Positions 27,622 to 36,635 of a DNA stretch of 64,000 bases are shown piece by piece (within the stretch, counting starts at the first letter, position 1; every line of letters starts with the position of its first letter). Source of the DNA: Azoarcus sp. KH32C (GTDB lineage: Bacteria > Pseudomonadota > Gammaproteobacteria > Burkholderiales > Rhodocyclaceae); the NCBI RefSeq assembly GCF_000349945.1, contig NC_020548.1, positions 124,001 to 188,000 of the forward strand. The letters run 5' to 3'. The notes under the pieces were generated by a model. That model had not been told where the DNA came from. It saw nothing but the letters and a program-made list of their open reading frames with translations, and did no database searches. A program made the position numbers and the translations under genes.

Positions 27622-29313
27622 CTATGCGCGTACCGGCCGCCCCCGCACCGGGGAACCGCCGGCCGTGAAGTACCCCGCCTTGCTGCGCGGCAAAGGTTTG
27701 CGGCCGCGGATGCGGTCGGCGATCTTCTCGCCGATCATGATGGTGGTGGCGTTGAGATTGCCGGTGATGATCATCGGCATGATGGATGCATCGACGACGC
27801 GCAGTCCCTGCAGACCATGGACGCGTCCCTGTCCGTCAACCACCGCCATGTCGTCCTCGCCCATCTTGCAAGAGCAGGAGGGATGAAAGGCGGTCTCCGC
27901 CCGCTCACGCACGAAGGCGTCGAGCGCGGCATCGCTCTTCAGGTCGATGCCCGGACTCAGCTCGCGGCCGCGATACGGATCGAGCGCCGGCTGGTTCATG
28001 ATCTCGCGGGTGATGCGGATCGCGTCACGGAACTCCTGCCAGTCCTGCTCGCTGCTCATGTAGTTGAACAGGATGCTCGGGTGTTGGCGCGGATCCTTCG
28101 ACTTCACATGGATGCGCCCCCGGCTCGGCGAGCGCATCGAGCCGACATGGGCCTGGAAGCCATGCTCCTTCACCGCATTGCTGCCGTTGTAATTGATCGC
28201 GACCGGCAGGAAGTGGAACTGGATGTTGGGCCACTGGAACTCCGACCGGCTTCGGATGAAGCCGCCGGCTTCGAACTGGTTGCTCGCGCCAGTCCCTGTG
28301 CCCCCGAACAGCCATTGCGCGCCGATCGCAGGCTGGTTCCACGGCTTGAGCGCGGGATACAGCGACACCGGCTGTTTGCAGGCGTATTGCAGGTACATCT
28401 CGAGGTGGTCCTGCAGGTTGGCGCCAACGCCCGGCAGGTCGTGGACCACTTCGATATCGAGGCTGCGCAAGAGCGGCGCGGGGCCGACCCCAGAGCGTTG
28501 CAGGATCTGCGGCGAGGCGATGGCGCCGGCGCATAGCAGCACCTCGCGGCGCGCGTGCACCGTGGTCGGGTGCGTGTCGGCGCCCTTCAGATAGGCGACG
28601 CCAATGGCGCGCTTGCCGTTGAAGAGAATCCGGTCGGTGAGCGCGTGGGTCACGATGGTGAGGTTTGGCCTGTCGCGCGCCTGGTCGAGGTAGCCGCGTG
28701 CGGTGCTCGAGCGCCGCCCCGCCGGGGTCACCGTGCGGTCCATCGGCCCGAAGCCCTCCTGCTGGTAACCGTTGAGGTCGCTGGTCCGCGGGAACCCTGC
28801 CTGCACGCCGGCCTCGACCATCGCATGGAACAGCGGGTTGTTACCCTGCTTCGGCGTGGCGACGCAGACCGGGCCGTTGGCACCGTGATAGTCGTTGGCG
28901 CCGATGTCGCGCGACTCGGCCTTGCGAAAGTACGGCAGGCAGTCGCGGTAGCTCCACTTCTCGAGCCCCTTGGCCTTGGCCCAGTTGTCGAAGTCCAGCG
29001 CGTTGCCGCGGATGTAGCACATGCCGTTGATGAGCGAGGAGCCGCCCAGACCCTTGCCGCGCCCGCACTCCATGCGCCGGTTGTTCATGTGCGGCTCGGG
29101 ATCGGTCTCGTAGGCCCAGTTGTAGCGGCGGCCCTGCAGCGGGTAGGCGAGCGCCGCCGGCATTTGCGTGCGGAAGTCCAGGCGGTAGTCAGGGCCACCG
29201 GCCTCAAGCAGCAGCACGCTGACGTCGGCATCCTCGGTCAGACGGGCGGCAAGCACGTTGCCGGCGGAGCCGGCGCCAATGATGATGTAGTCGAATTCGT
29301 TTGCCATTGGCAT
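27622..29313 (-). CDS. betA: Choline dehydrogenase (GMC oxidoreductase)
   Basis: 563 residues of the GMC family: FDYIIIGAGSAGNVLAARL (FAD site), GLGGSSLINGMCYIRGNALD, and ETAFHPSCSCKMGEDDMAVV with the catalytic His near the C-terminus. BetA oxidises choline to betaine aldehyde, and to some extent betaine, at the membrane. Its C-terminus is slightly extended (SKAGYFTAGGSPVRGRPVRA). The start at 29313 has AAGGAATCGAAC before it; an ATG two codons later is possible. It lies 24 bases downstream of betB and is probably co-transcribed from the operator region at 30.9 kb. Confidence 0.9.
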   Translation of the reverse strand: MPMANEFDYIIIGAGSAGNVLAARLTEDADVSVLLLEAGGPDYRLDFRTQMPAALAYPLQGRRYNWAYETDPEPHMNNRRMECGRGKGLGGSSLINGMCYIRGNALDFDNWAKAKGLEKWSYRDCLPYFRKAESRDIGANDYHGANGPVCVATPKQGNNPLFHAMVEAGVQAGFPRTSDLNGYQQEGFGPMDRTVTPAGRRSSTARGYLDQARDRPNLTIVTHALTDRILFNGKRAIGVAYLKGADTHPTTVHARREVLLCAGAIASPQILQRSGVGPAPLLRSLDIEVVHDLPGVGANLQDHLEMYLQYACKQPVSLYPALKPWNQPAIGAQWLFGGTGTGASNQFEAGGFIRSRSEFQWPNIQFHFLPVAINYNGSNAVKEHGFQAHVGSMRSPSRGRIHVKSKDPRQHPSILFNYMSSEQDWQEFRDAIRITREIMNQPALDPYRGRELSPGIDLKSDAALDAFVRERAETAFHPSCSCKMGEDDMAVVDGQGRVHGLQGLRVVDASIMPMIITGNLNATTIMIGEKIADRIRGRKPLPRSKAGYFTAGGSPVRGRPVRA

Positions 29314-29337
29314 GTTCGATTCCTTGTCCGTGCTCGC

Positions 29338-30801
29338 TCAGTACGGGCAGGCGACGTCGCCCATTTCCACGTAAACGCTTTTGAGTTGCGTGTAGTGCTC
29401 AAGGGCCGCCAATCCGTTTTCGCGGCCAATCCCCGACTGCTTGACCCCGCCAAATGGAATTTCCACGGGGGTGATGTTGTAGTTGTTGATCCAGCAGATC
29501 CCCGCCTGGAGTTGCGCGACGACGCGGTGGGCGCGCGCAAGGTCGCGCGTGAAGACGCCGCCGGCGAGCCCGAATGGAGTGGCATTGGCGCGGCGGATCA
29601 CGTCCTCTTCGTCGGAGAATTTCAGCACCGACATGACCGGCCCGAAGATTTCCTCGCGGACGATTTCGCAGTCATCCATGCAGTCGGCGAATATCGTGGG
29701 CTGCACGAAGAAGCCCCCCGGGAGGCCATCGACGCGGGCCCGTCCGCCACCGGCTACCAGCCGTGCGCTGCGCTTCCCGCTTTCGATGTACTGGAGCACG
29801 CGGTTCATGTGGGCTTCCGAAATGAGCGCGCCGACCTGGGTTTGGGGATCGAGAGGGTCGCCGATCTTCATCGCGCGCGTCCGTTCGGCAAGTTGCTCGA
29901 CGAAGGCGTCGTAGGTCGCCTCATGCACGAAAACCCGTGTCCCGTTGGAACAGATTTCGCCCTGGGTGTAGAAGTTGGCCATCATCGCCGCCGACACCGC
30001 ATTGCGCAGATCCGCGTCGGCAAACACGATCAGCGGCGACTTGCCGCCGAGTTCCATCGTCACGTGCTTGAGCGTCGCGGCGGCATCCGCCATGACCCGC
30101 TTTCCAGTGCCGATCTCGCCGGTGAGCGAGACCTTGGCCACGGAGGGGTGGCGCACCAGCAATTGCCCGGTGCGCGCATCGCCCTGCAGGACATTGAACA
30201 CCCCCGGAGGCACCCCTGCTTCGGTGTAGATCTCGGCAAGCTTCGCGGCAGTCAGCGGGGTGAGTTCCGCCGGCTTGAAGATCATCGCATTGCCGCACGC
30301 GAGCGCCGGAGCGGACTTCCAGCAGGCGATCTGGATCGGGTAGTTCCACGCGCCGATACCGACGCAGATGCCGAGCGGTTCGCGGCGGGTGTAGGCGAAC
30401 GCGCCCTTGAGCTGGTGGTGCTCGCCATGCAGGGAGGCGGCCAGCCCCGCGTAGTATTCGATGCAGTCCGCGCCGGAGAGGATATCCACGGCCTCGGCTT
30501 CCTGCATCGGTTTGCCGGTGTCGAGCACTTCGAGCTCGGCGAGCTCGCGGTTGCGCGCGCGCAGGAGCTGAGCGGCCCGATTGAGAATGCGGCCGCGTTC
30601 GGCGCCGGTCATTTCGGACCACTGGGCGAAGCCTTCGGCGGCGCTCTGCACCGCGTGCTCGACCTCGGGCGCGCCGGCCTGCTCGACGCGGCACAGCAGT
30701 GCGCCGGTAGCGGGATTGATGTCGTCGAACGTTTCGCCGGAGGCGTTCGGCAGATACCGGCCGCCGCTGTAGCTTTGCTGGATAGGTGCAGGCGTCATCA
30801 T
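29338..30801 (-). CDS. betB: Betaine-aldehyde dehydrogenase
   Basis: 487 residues of the aldehyde dehydrogenase superfamily, the usual BetB length. The catalytic glutamate is Glu250 (TMELGGKSP) and the catalytic cysteine Cys284 (GEICSNGTR); the segment GICVGIGAWNYPIQIACWKS matches betaine-aldehyde enzymes. It makes glycine betaine from betaine aldehyde with NAD(P). The first gene of the betBA transcription unit, it is divergent from the TetR gene. The upstream frame to 31062 overlaps that regulator and is rejected. Confidence 0.92.
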   Translation of the reverse strand: MMTPAPIQQSYSGGRYLPNASGETFDDINPATGALLCRVEQAGAPEVEHAVQSAAEGFAQWSEMTGAERGRILNRAAQLLRARNRELAELEVLDTGKPMQEAEAVDILSGADCIEYYAGLAASLHGEHHQLKGAFAYTRREPLGICVGIGAWNYPIQIACWKSAPALACGNAMIFKPAELTPLTAAKLAEIYTEAGVPPGVFNVLQGDARTGQLLVRHPSVAKVSLTGEIGTGKRVMADAAATLKHVTMELGGKSPLIVFADADLRNAVSAAMMANFYTQGEICSNGTRVFVHEATYDAFVEQLAERTRAMKIGDPLDPQTQVGALISEAHMNRVLQYIESGKRSARLVAGGGRARVDGLPGGFFVQPTIFADCMDDCEIVREEIFGPVMSVLKFSDEEDVIRRANATPFGLAGGVFTRDLARAHRVVAQLQAGICWINNYNITPVEIPFGGVKQSGIGRENGLAALEHYTQLKSVYVEMGDVACPY

Positions 30802-30860
30802 GGTTTCGGTTCCGGATGGTGATTCGGATTCACTGTCGTCATATCGGATGGCCTTACTGT

Positions 30861-30899
30861 ACCGTCTGGACGGTTTAGTGTCAACACCGTCCAGCCGGT
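30861..30899. promoter_or_regulatory. Paired TetR-type operators between betB and the regulator
   Basis: ACCGTCTGGACGGT (30861-30874) and ACCGTCCAGCCGGT (30886-30899), 25 bp apart, in the 136-bp divergent gap. They match the pair at 27551-27589 in sequence, spacing and flanking TGT/ATAT. The likely ligand-binding regulator is the adjacent TetR protein. Confidence 0.82.
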
Positions 30900-30937
30900 A
30901 TATAGTCTTGCCAATTTCAGTGACTTGAGGTCTCGTT

Positions 30938-31504
30938 TTGGCATCAGAAGACGCGGAAAACACTCGCACGCGGATCATCAAGGCCGCCGGATCGGTGGTG
31001 CGTACCAAAGGGGTGGCGCGGATGATCCTGACCGAGGTGGCGGAAACCGCGGGCGTGAGCAAGGGCGGATTGCTTTACCACTTCCCCACGAAGGAAGCGT
31101 TGATCAAGGGGATGCTGTCCTACGCCATCGAGGTGTTCGAATCAGCGGCCGAGCGCCACTGCGCGGAGGACAGTGAGCCGGGGGCGTGGCTGCGCGGCTA
31201 CATCATGGCCACCTTCGCCGAACCCGGCACGGAGACGCACGAGGAGTCGCTTGCCTGGGCAGCGATCATCGCCAGCGCAGCCAACAACCCGTCCTTGCTC
31301 GCGCCGTTCCAGGAAGCACTTTCGAAGTGGGCAACCCGGATTGCGTCAGACGGCGCTGATCCGGTCGCAGCACAGGTCATCCGCCTGGCGGTGGACGGGC
31401 TGTGGTTTCAGGAAGGAATGGGCCTGCGTCCGCTCACCGAGTCGCAGCGCAGTGCGTTTGTCGCGCGCCTGCTCGAATGGAGCCGGACGGTGGCGGTCGC
31501 GTAG
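30938..31504 (+). CDS. TetR-family regulator of choline/betaine genes
   Basis: 188 residues starting at TTG behind GAGG seven bases upstream; the next in-frame ATG (MILTEV) would cut off half the DNA-binding domain. The helix-turn-helix is TEVAETAGVSKGGLLYHFPT at about 30-50. The C-terminal ligand domain does not look like canonical BetI, so the gene name is withheld. It is divergent from betB, and two paired operators at 27.6 and 30.9 kb suggest that it represses betBA, itself and the choX-like operon. Choline or betaine aldehyde is the presumed inducer. Confidence 0.85.
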   Translation: MASEDAENTRTRIIKAAGSVVRTKGVARMILTEVAETAGVSKGGLLYHFPTKEALIKGMLSYAIEVFESAAERHCAEDSEPGAWLRGYIMATFAEPGTETHEESLAWAAIIASAANNPSLLAPFQEALSKWATRIASDGADPVAAQVIRLAVDGLWFQEGMGLRPLTESQRSAFVARLLEWSRTVAVA

Positions 31505-31625
31505 CGATTCGAAAACGCCCCCTCGGCTTTAGGTTAAAAGCAGGTCGCTTCAAGGCAAGCAGCCGGCCCTGCAATGACTACCCTGCCCTCTTGACCGTGG
31601 ACTTCGGCGCAAGTGAGGAGAGGGT

Positions 31626-33680
31626 ATGTCGTATTTCCTGGGTATCGACACAGGGGGCACCTACACCGATGCGGTGCTGGTGGATGAAACCCACCAGGTG
31701 GTGGCGGCGGCCAAGAGCCTGACCACCCGCCATGACCTCACCGTCGGCATCGGCGCCGCGCTGGGACAGCTCCCGGCCGAGCGGCTGCGGGCGGTGCGCC
31801 TGGTCTCGCTATCCACCACCCTCACCACCAATGCCGTCGTCGAGGGCAAGGGGGCCGCGGTGTGCGTGCTGCTGGCCGGTTACAACGAGCAGCAGGTGAG
31901 CGCCAGCGGCTTGCGCGAACTGCTCGGTCCCGATTCGGTGGTCCTCCTCGCCGGCGGGCACGACGCCGGCGGCCTGGAGCGCGAGCCCCTGGATGAGGCG
32001 GCGGCGCGGCAGGCCATCCTCGCCAACCGCGACAAGGTGTCGGCGTTTGCCGTATCCGCCCTGTTCGGCGTACGCAACCCGACCCACGAACTCAAGCTGC
32101 GCGACATGGTGCGGGCCGTGACCGGCAAGCCCGTGACCTGTGGTCACGAGCTCGCCTCCAGCCTGGGCGCCCCGCGCCGGGCGATGACCGTCGCGCTCAA
32201 CGCCCGCATGATCCCCCACGTGGAGCACCTCATCGACTCGGTGCGGCACATCCTCGCCGAGCGCGGAATCGCCGCGCCGTTGATGATCGTCAAGGGCGAC
32301 GGTTCCCTGATCAATGCCGAGAGCGCCCTGCAGCGGCCGGTCGGGACCGTGCTGTCGGGACCGGCGGCGAGCGTCATGGGGGCCTGCGCGCTGAGCGGAC
32401 TTAGCGACGCCATCGTCGCCGACATGGGCGGCACCACCACCGACATCGCCGTGGTTCGCAACGGCCAGCCGGACCTCAGCTTCGACGGGGCGCTCATCGG
32501 CGACTGGCAGCCGATGGTGGAGGCGGTGCGGGTGTATTCCATCGGGCTCGGCGGCGACAGCGAAGTGCGCTTCAACGGCGGCGCGGGCATGGTGATCGGC
32601 CCTCGCCGCGTGGTGCCGATGAGCCTACTCGCCGATCAGCACCCGCAGGTCCTGCCGCGGCTCGAATGGCAACTCCGCGAGAGTCCGAATCCGCGCCACA
32701 ACAAGTTCGTCCTGCGCCTGCAGCCCGACGCGCCCCTGCTCAGCCAACTCCCGGCCGACGAACGCCGTGCCTGGGACGCGCTGGCTGCGGGGCCGATCGA
32801 GCTCGACCGGGCCACCCAGGAGGACCGTCCTCTGGCCCGCGCCCTGGCGCGGCTGGAGCGTAAGGGACTGGCGATCTACAGCGGCTTCACGCCCTCGGAC
32901 GCCGCCCACGTACTGGGGCTTACCGGGCACTGGAACAGCGCGGCGGCCACCCTGGCGGCCAGGATCTGGGCGCGTCAGATGCGATGGGTTTATGGCCACG
33001 GCGGCTGGGCGGACGGCGATGCCATCACACCGAGCCGCGAGGTGGTCCAGCACGTCACGGAGAGCATCGGCCAGAGGCTGATCGAGGCCGGCCTGCACGA
33101 CGCGGGACGACTCGACGAGGATCGCTCGCGCAAGCTCGCGCGCCTACTCGCAGAGATGATCCTCGGCGCCGGCGACACCGAGACGCCAAACTCGCTGTTC
33201 GCGCTGCGCTTCGCTCCGGAACTGCCGGTGGTGGCCGTCGGTGCTCCGGCGGCGAGTTACTACCCCGAGGTCGCGCGGCGCCTTGGCATCGGCCTGCATC
33301 TGCCCAAACACGCCGAAGTGGCGAACGCCGTGGGCGCGGTCATGGGCAAGGTGACGCAGCGCGTCCACCTCAGCATCACCCAGCCCGCGCGCGGAACCTT
33401 CCGCGTCTACGCGAAGGACGGGCCGCAGGACTTCCCCGAGCTCGGCGCGGCGATCGCCCAGGCCGAACGGCTCGCGGTCGCCGAGGCCGAGGCGCTCGCG
33501 CTCGAGGCCGGCGCGGCCGTCGTGGAGACCACAGTGAAACGACGGGACAACAACGTGAATCTCGATGTCGACAGCGATCTCTTCTTCGAGACGCGCATCA
33601 CCGCCACCGCAACCGGTCGACCGCGGCTCGGCGCAATCGGGGAGACGCTGCTGCAGGAAGCCACAAGCGCCATGGCCTGA
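31626..33680 (+). CDS. Hydantoinase/oxoprolinase family (HyuA-type) protein
   Basis: 684 residues. FLGIDTGGTYTDAVLVDE at the N-terminus and DAIVADMGGTTTDIAVV near residue 265 are the two ATP-binding phosphate motifs of the ASKHA-fold hydantoinase A family. Family members open hydantoin or oxoproline rings with ATP, usually with a HyuB partner. No HyuB gene is here. In this setting it could act on a cyclic amide of choline metabolism such as a creatinine or methylhydantoin relative, or be an ATP-dependent activator; neither is shown. GGAGAGGGT precedes the ATG, 121 bases after the TetR gene on the same strand. Confidence 0.8.
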   Translation: MSYFLGIDTGGTYTDAVLVDETHQVVAAAKSLTTRHDLTVGIGAALGQLPAERLRAVRLVSLSTTLTTNAVVEGKGAAVCVLLAGYNEQQVSASGLRELLGPDSVVLLAGGHDAGGLEREPLDEAAARQAILANRDKVSAFAVSALFGVRNPTHELKLRDMVRAVTGKPVTCGHELASSLGAPRRAMTVALNARMIPHVEHLIDSVRHILAERGIAAPLMIVKGDGSLINAESALQRPVGTVLSGPAASVMGACALSGLSDAIVADMGGTTTDIAVVRNGQPDLSFDGALIGDWQPMVEAVRVYSIGLGGDSEVRFNGGAGMVIGPRRVVPMSLLADQHPQVLPRLEWQLRESPNPRHNKFVLRLQPDAPLLSQLPADERRAWDALAAGPIELDRATQEDRPLARALARLERKGLAIYSGFTPSDAAHVLGLTGHWNSAAATLAARIWARQMRWVYGHGGWADGDAITPSREVVQHVTESIGQRLIEAGLHDAGRLDEDRSRKLARLLAEMILGAGDTETPNSLFALRFAPELPVVAVGAPAASYYPEVARRLGIGLHLPKHAEVANAVGAVMGKVTQRVHLSITQPARGTFRVYAKDGPQDFPELGAAIAQAERLAVAEAEALALEAGAAVVETTVKRRDNNVNLDVDSDLFFETRITATATGRPRLGAIGETLLQEATSAMA

Positions 33681-34096
33681 GGCCGAACGGCACGGTGTTC
33701 CTACGCGGCAGCAGCAGTTGCTGCTCGAGCATTTCCAGACCGGACATTCGCAGGTAGAACCGACGCCCCGCAAGCGGCCATCGGGTCGTCGCCTGAACGC
33801 ATAGTCCGGAACGACGGCTTGGAAACTAAATCACTCGCTGCATACGGGATGGTTAGAGAATTGCTCCCCGGCAATACCGCCATTTTAGAGACGCACTCAT
33901 GTCGTCTTTGCATCAACCCCTGAACTGGGACGGCCACTGCTGATGAGGGGAAACGTCGAGGCGGTCCCGTGTAGACGATCCCGACCAGTGGCGTCGCGCG
34001 CTGACGAGTTCCCGAATTTCGCCCAAAGACTGGTCAAAATACCCAGTATTGCTATCGTTTCCAACAAGGCATCGAGCATGGTTTTCTCACATGGGA
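33681..34096. other. 416-bp gap, nothing recognised
   Basis: Between the hydantoinase-like gene and the converging TauE/SafE gene. Only short chance frames occur, without ribosome sites or family resemblance. The base composition is lower in GC than the flanks, marking the left edge of the accessory block. Confidence 0.6.
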
Positions 34097-34864
34097 TCAA
34101 GGGTGCAGCAGTGCCGGGGCATAGGTTTTCACGAAGAAGGCCAGCGTGATGCAGGAGGTGGCAAGCAGCGTGATGGCACGGATGACGGCCGCTGGCGCGC
34201 GGCGCCCGATATGTGCGCCGCCGTATCCACCGATGATTGCGCCCACCAGCATGGTCAGGGTTTCAGGCCAGCGCACTGCGTCAGCCGCGACGAAGGCGAG
34301 TACAGCCACGACATTGGCCGCACTGACCAGCAGCGTACGCGGCGCCTGAAGGTGCTTCAGGTCGCAGCTGTCTACCAGTCCCCACATCGCCATCATCATG
34401 ATTCCGACCGCGCCGCCAAAGTAGCCGCCATAGACGCCAAGCGCGAACTGGAGCGCAAGCACCGCGTGCGGGTGAATATGCCGACGTGTGCGCAATCTCT
34501 CGCCGATGCGTCGCCCGAACGCAAGCGCGATGGAAGCGACCAACAACAGCCACGGCAGCACGAACGTGAACGCAGCGGACGACGTCTGCAGCAACAACAG
34601 CGCCCCGAGCAAGCCGCCGCACAGCGTCGTCGCCAGAAGCGCACGCAGCGACACGGCGCCGACCGGTCGCAGTCCGTCGCGATATGCCCAAGCGCTGGCC
34701 AACCCACCCGGAAACAGCGCGACGGTGCTCGAAGTATTCGCCTGTACCGGAGGCACGCCCGCGGCGATCAATGCCGGCAAACTGACGAATGAGCCCCCTC
34801 CTGCCAGCGCATTCATCCCGCCAGCGACCATTCCTGCAGAAAAAACCAGAATCATCGCGCTCAT
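34097..34864 (-). CDS. TauE/SafE-family membrane permease
   Basis: 255 residues and about seven to eight hydrophobic helices. The glycine-rich repeats AGMVAGGMNALAGGGSFVSL and LGVYGGYFGGAVGIMMMAMW are the two half-repeats of the TauE/SafE (DUF81) family. Members export sulfite, sulfoacetate or other organic anions; the substrate here is unknown. The start at 34864 places the protein entirely in front of the divergent LysR gene, 84 bases away, so that regulator may control it. Confidence 0.82.
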   Translation of the reverse strand: MSAMILVFSAGMVAGGMNALAGGGSFVSLPALIAAGVPPVQANTSSTVALFPGGLASAWAYRDGLRPVGAVSLRALLATTLCGGLLGALLLLQTSSAAFTFVLPWLLLVASIALAFGRRIGERLRTRRHIHPHAVLALQFALGVYGGYFGGAVGIMMMAMWGLVDSCDLKHLQAPRTLLVSAANVVAVLAFVAADAVRWPETLTMLVGAIIGGYGGAHIGRRAPAAVIRAITLLATSCITLAFFVKTYAPALLHP

Positions 34865-34948
34865 GGAGACGATATTAGGCCCCCGACCGCGGTCCCACAA
34901 TCTGGCAATTCCGGTGCTAAACTTCGGACATTCCGAAGGCAATAGAGC

Positions 34949-35836
34949 ATGGCCATGCGCTTCGATCTAATCGATATGCGGCTTTTCCTGACCGTGGTGG
35001 AATGCGGCAGCCTCACACAAGGTGCCCGCATGGTGCACCTCGCGCTGGCGTCGGTCAGTGAACGCATTGCCGGCATGGAAGCCGCGTTGGGTGCGCCGCT
35101 GCTGGAACGCAACCGTCGTGGTGTGCGTGCCACTGCCGCAGGCGAGGCCCTGGTACGGCATGCCCGCTCGATCCTGGGCCAGGTCGAACAGATGCGCGGG
35201 GAACTGCGGACCTACGCCACAGGCCTGAAAGGCCGCGTCAGGTTGCTGTCCAACACCGCCGCCATGGTCGCGTTCCTGCCCCCGCAGCTTTGCCGATTCC
35301 TGGCAGCTCATCGCGACCTGTCGATCGACCTGGAAGAGCGGCCCAGTGCGGAGATCGTCCAGGCTCTGATGGACAGGCGTGCCGATTTGGGCGTCGTCGC
35401 GGACATTACGGATCTTGGCATGCTGCAGACACACCTGATCGCCAGCGACCGACTCGTCGTGGTCGCCAGCCGCGCTCATCGCCTGGCCCGGCAATCGAAC
35501 GTGGCCTTTGGCGATATCCTCGACGAGCCAATTGTTGGCATGGCTGATACGGCGCTCGAAACGCATCTCGCGGAACGCGCATCGCGCCTGGGGCGCCAGC
35601 TCGACTACCGCATCCAACTGCGCAATACCGAACATGTGGCGATGCACGTCGAAGCAGGTATCGGCATTTCAATCCTCTCCGACGCACTGGCCAGGACCCT
35701 GCGCCGCGACCTGGTCATCCTGCCGCTGTCGGAAGCCTGGGCCACACGGCAGCTCTACCTCTGCGCGCGCGACTTCTCCGCACTGACTCCGCATGCAGAC
35801 TTGCTTGCGCAGCAACTGCTGCAGCCCATGCCATAG
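34949..35836 (+). CDS. LysR-family transcriptional regulator
   Basis: 295 residues. The helix-turn-helix is near the N-terminus (LFLTVVECGSLTQGARMVHL followed by ASVSERIAGMEAALG), then a co-inducer-binding domain with PSAEIVQALMDRRADLGVVA. The standard arrangement puts the regulated gene divergently, here the TauE/SafE permease. No inducer can be inferred. The start is the first of two ATG codons (MAMRFDLI); the second lies six bases on. Confidence 0.9.
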   Translation: MAMRFDLIDMRLFLTVVECGSLTQGARMVHLALASVSERIAGMEAALGAPLLERNRRGVRATAAGEALVRHARSILGQVEQMRGELRTYATGLKGRVRLLSNTAAMVAFLPPQLCRFLAAHRDLSIDLEERPSAEIVQALMDRRADLGVVADITDLGMLQTHLIASDRLVVVASRAHRLARQSNVAFGDILDEPIVGMADTALETHLAERASRLGRQLDYRIQLRNTEHVAMHVEAGIGISILSDALARTLRRDLVILPLSEAWATRQLYLCARDFSALTPHADLLAQQLLQPMP

Positions 35837-35927
35837 AGGTGAGCAGAGCCGAGTGCCCTGCGCCAGGCTAGATTTGCAGGCTGCGCCAGCTTCGCCGATC
35901 ATGGCAGCCGACTGAGTCGAGGCCGCC

Positions 35928-36536
35928 ATGGACAAGCCCAACGCCCCTTCCTGCGAAAAGAACCGGGAACCGATTCTTGACGTGCTGCGCCAGCACTTCG
36001 CCGATCGTCACCATGTGCTGGAAATCGGCAGCGGCACCGGCCAGCACGCCATCTTCTTTGCCGAACACTTGCCGCACCTGACCTGGCAAACTTCGGATCG
36101 CGCGGAAAATCTGCCCAGCATCACTGCATGGCTGGACGAAGCCGCCCTGCCTAACACCCCGCCCCCTCTGCGACTCGATGTGCAGGAAACTTGGCCGGTC
36201 CGGCGCTACGATGCGATTTTCTCGGCCAACACCCTGCACATCATACCCTGGGCCGCCGTCGAGTCCCTGTTCGTGGGCCTGACCGGCATCATGGCTCGCG
36301 ACGCCAAACTGGCCATCTACGGCCCCTTTAACTACGGCGGCCAATTCACCAGCGACAGCAACGCCAGTTTCGACCGCTGGCTCAAGGAAAAAGCCCCACA
36401 CCAAGGAATACGGGATTTCGAAAAGGTGCATGCCCTCGCGCAGGGAGCCGGGCTGGAACTGCTTGAGGATCGGGCCATGCCGTCAAATAACCGCTGTCTG
36501 GTTTGGCAGGTAGTGAGTGGTGTTGAGTTTGGGTGA
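35928..36536 (+). CDS. DUF938 SAM-dependent methyltransferase-like protein
   Basis: 202 residues. NREPILDVLRQHFADRHHVL followed by EIGSGTGQHAIFFAEHLP is the SAM-binding motif I of the DUF938 family, and FSANTLHIIPWAAVESLF continues the Rossmann fold. Members are widespread in proteobacteria with no defined substrate. It lies 91 bases after the LysR gene and converges with the HxlR gene. No terminator is obvious between them. Confidence 0.85.
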   Translation: MDKPNAPSCEKNREPILDVLRQHFADRHHVLEIGSGTGQHAIFFAEHLPHLTWQTSDRAENLPSITAWLDEAALPNTPPPLRLDVQETWPVRRYDAIFSANTLHIIPWAAVESLFVGLTGIMARDAKLAIYGPFNYGGQFTSDSNASFDRWLKEKAPHQGIRDFEKVHALAQGAGLELLEDRAMPSNNRCLVWQVVSGVEFG

Positions 36537-36635
36537 GTAGCGGTTGTCGGCCAGGCGGCGGCAAAGTAGCAGATTGCTGATTGTGGTGTGGTTTGGTGCT
36601 CCAAGGGCAGCCCATCTGCTCTGTCAAATCACCTG

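Noticed and set aside
28555..30822. A 755-residue plus-strand frame opposite betB and betA
   Set aside because: Antisense shadow; both catalytic residues of BetB and the FAD motif of BetA lie in the real minus-strand frames.
33897..34100. A 67-residue minus-strand frame before the TauE/SafE gene
   Set aside because: No ribosome site and no resemblance to a known family; probably chance in the lower-GC gap.
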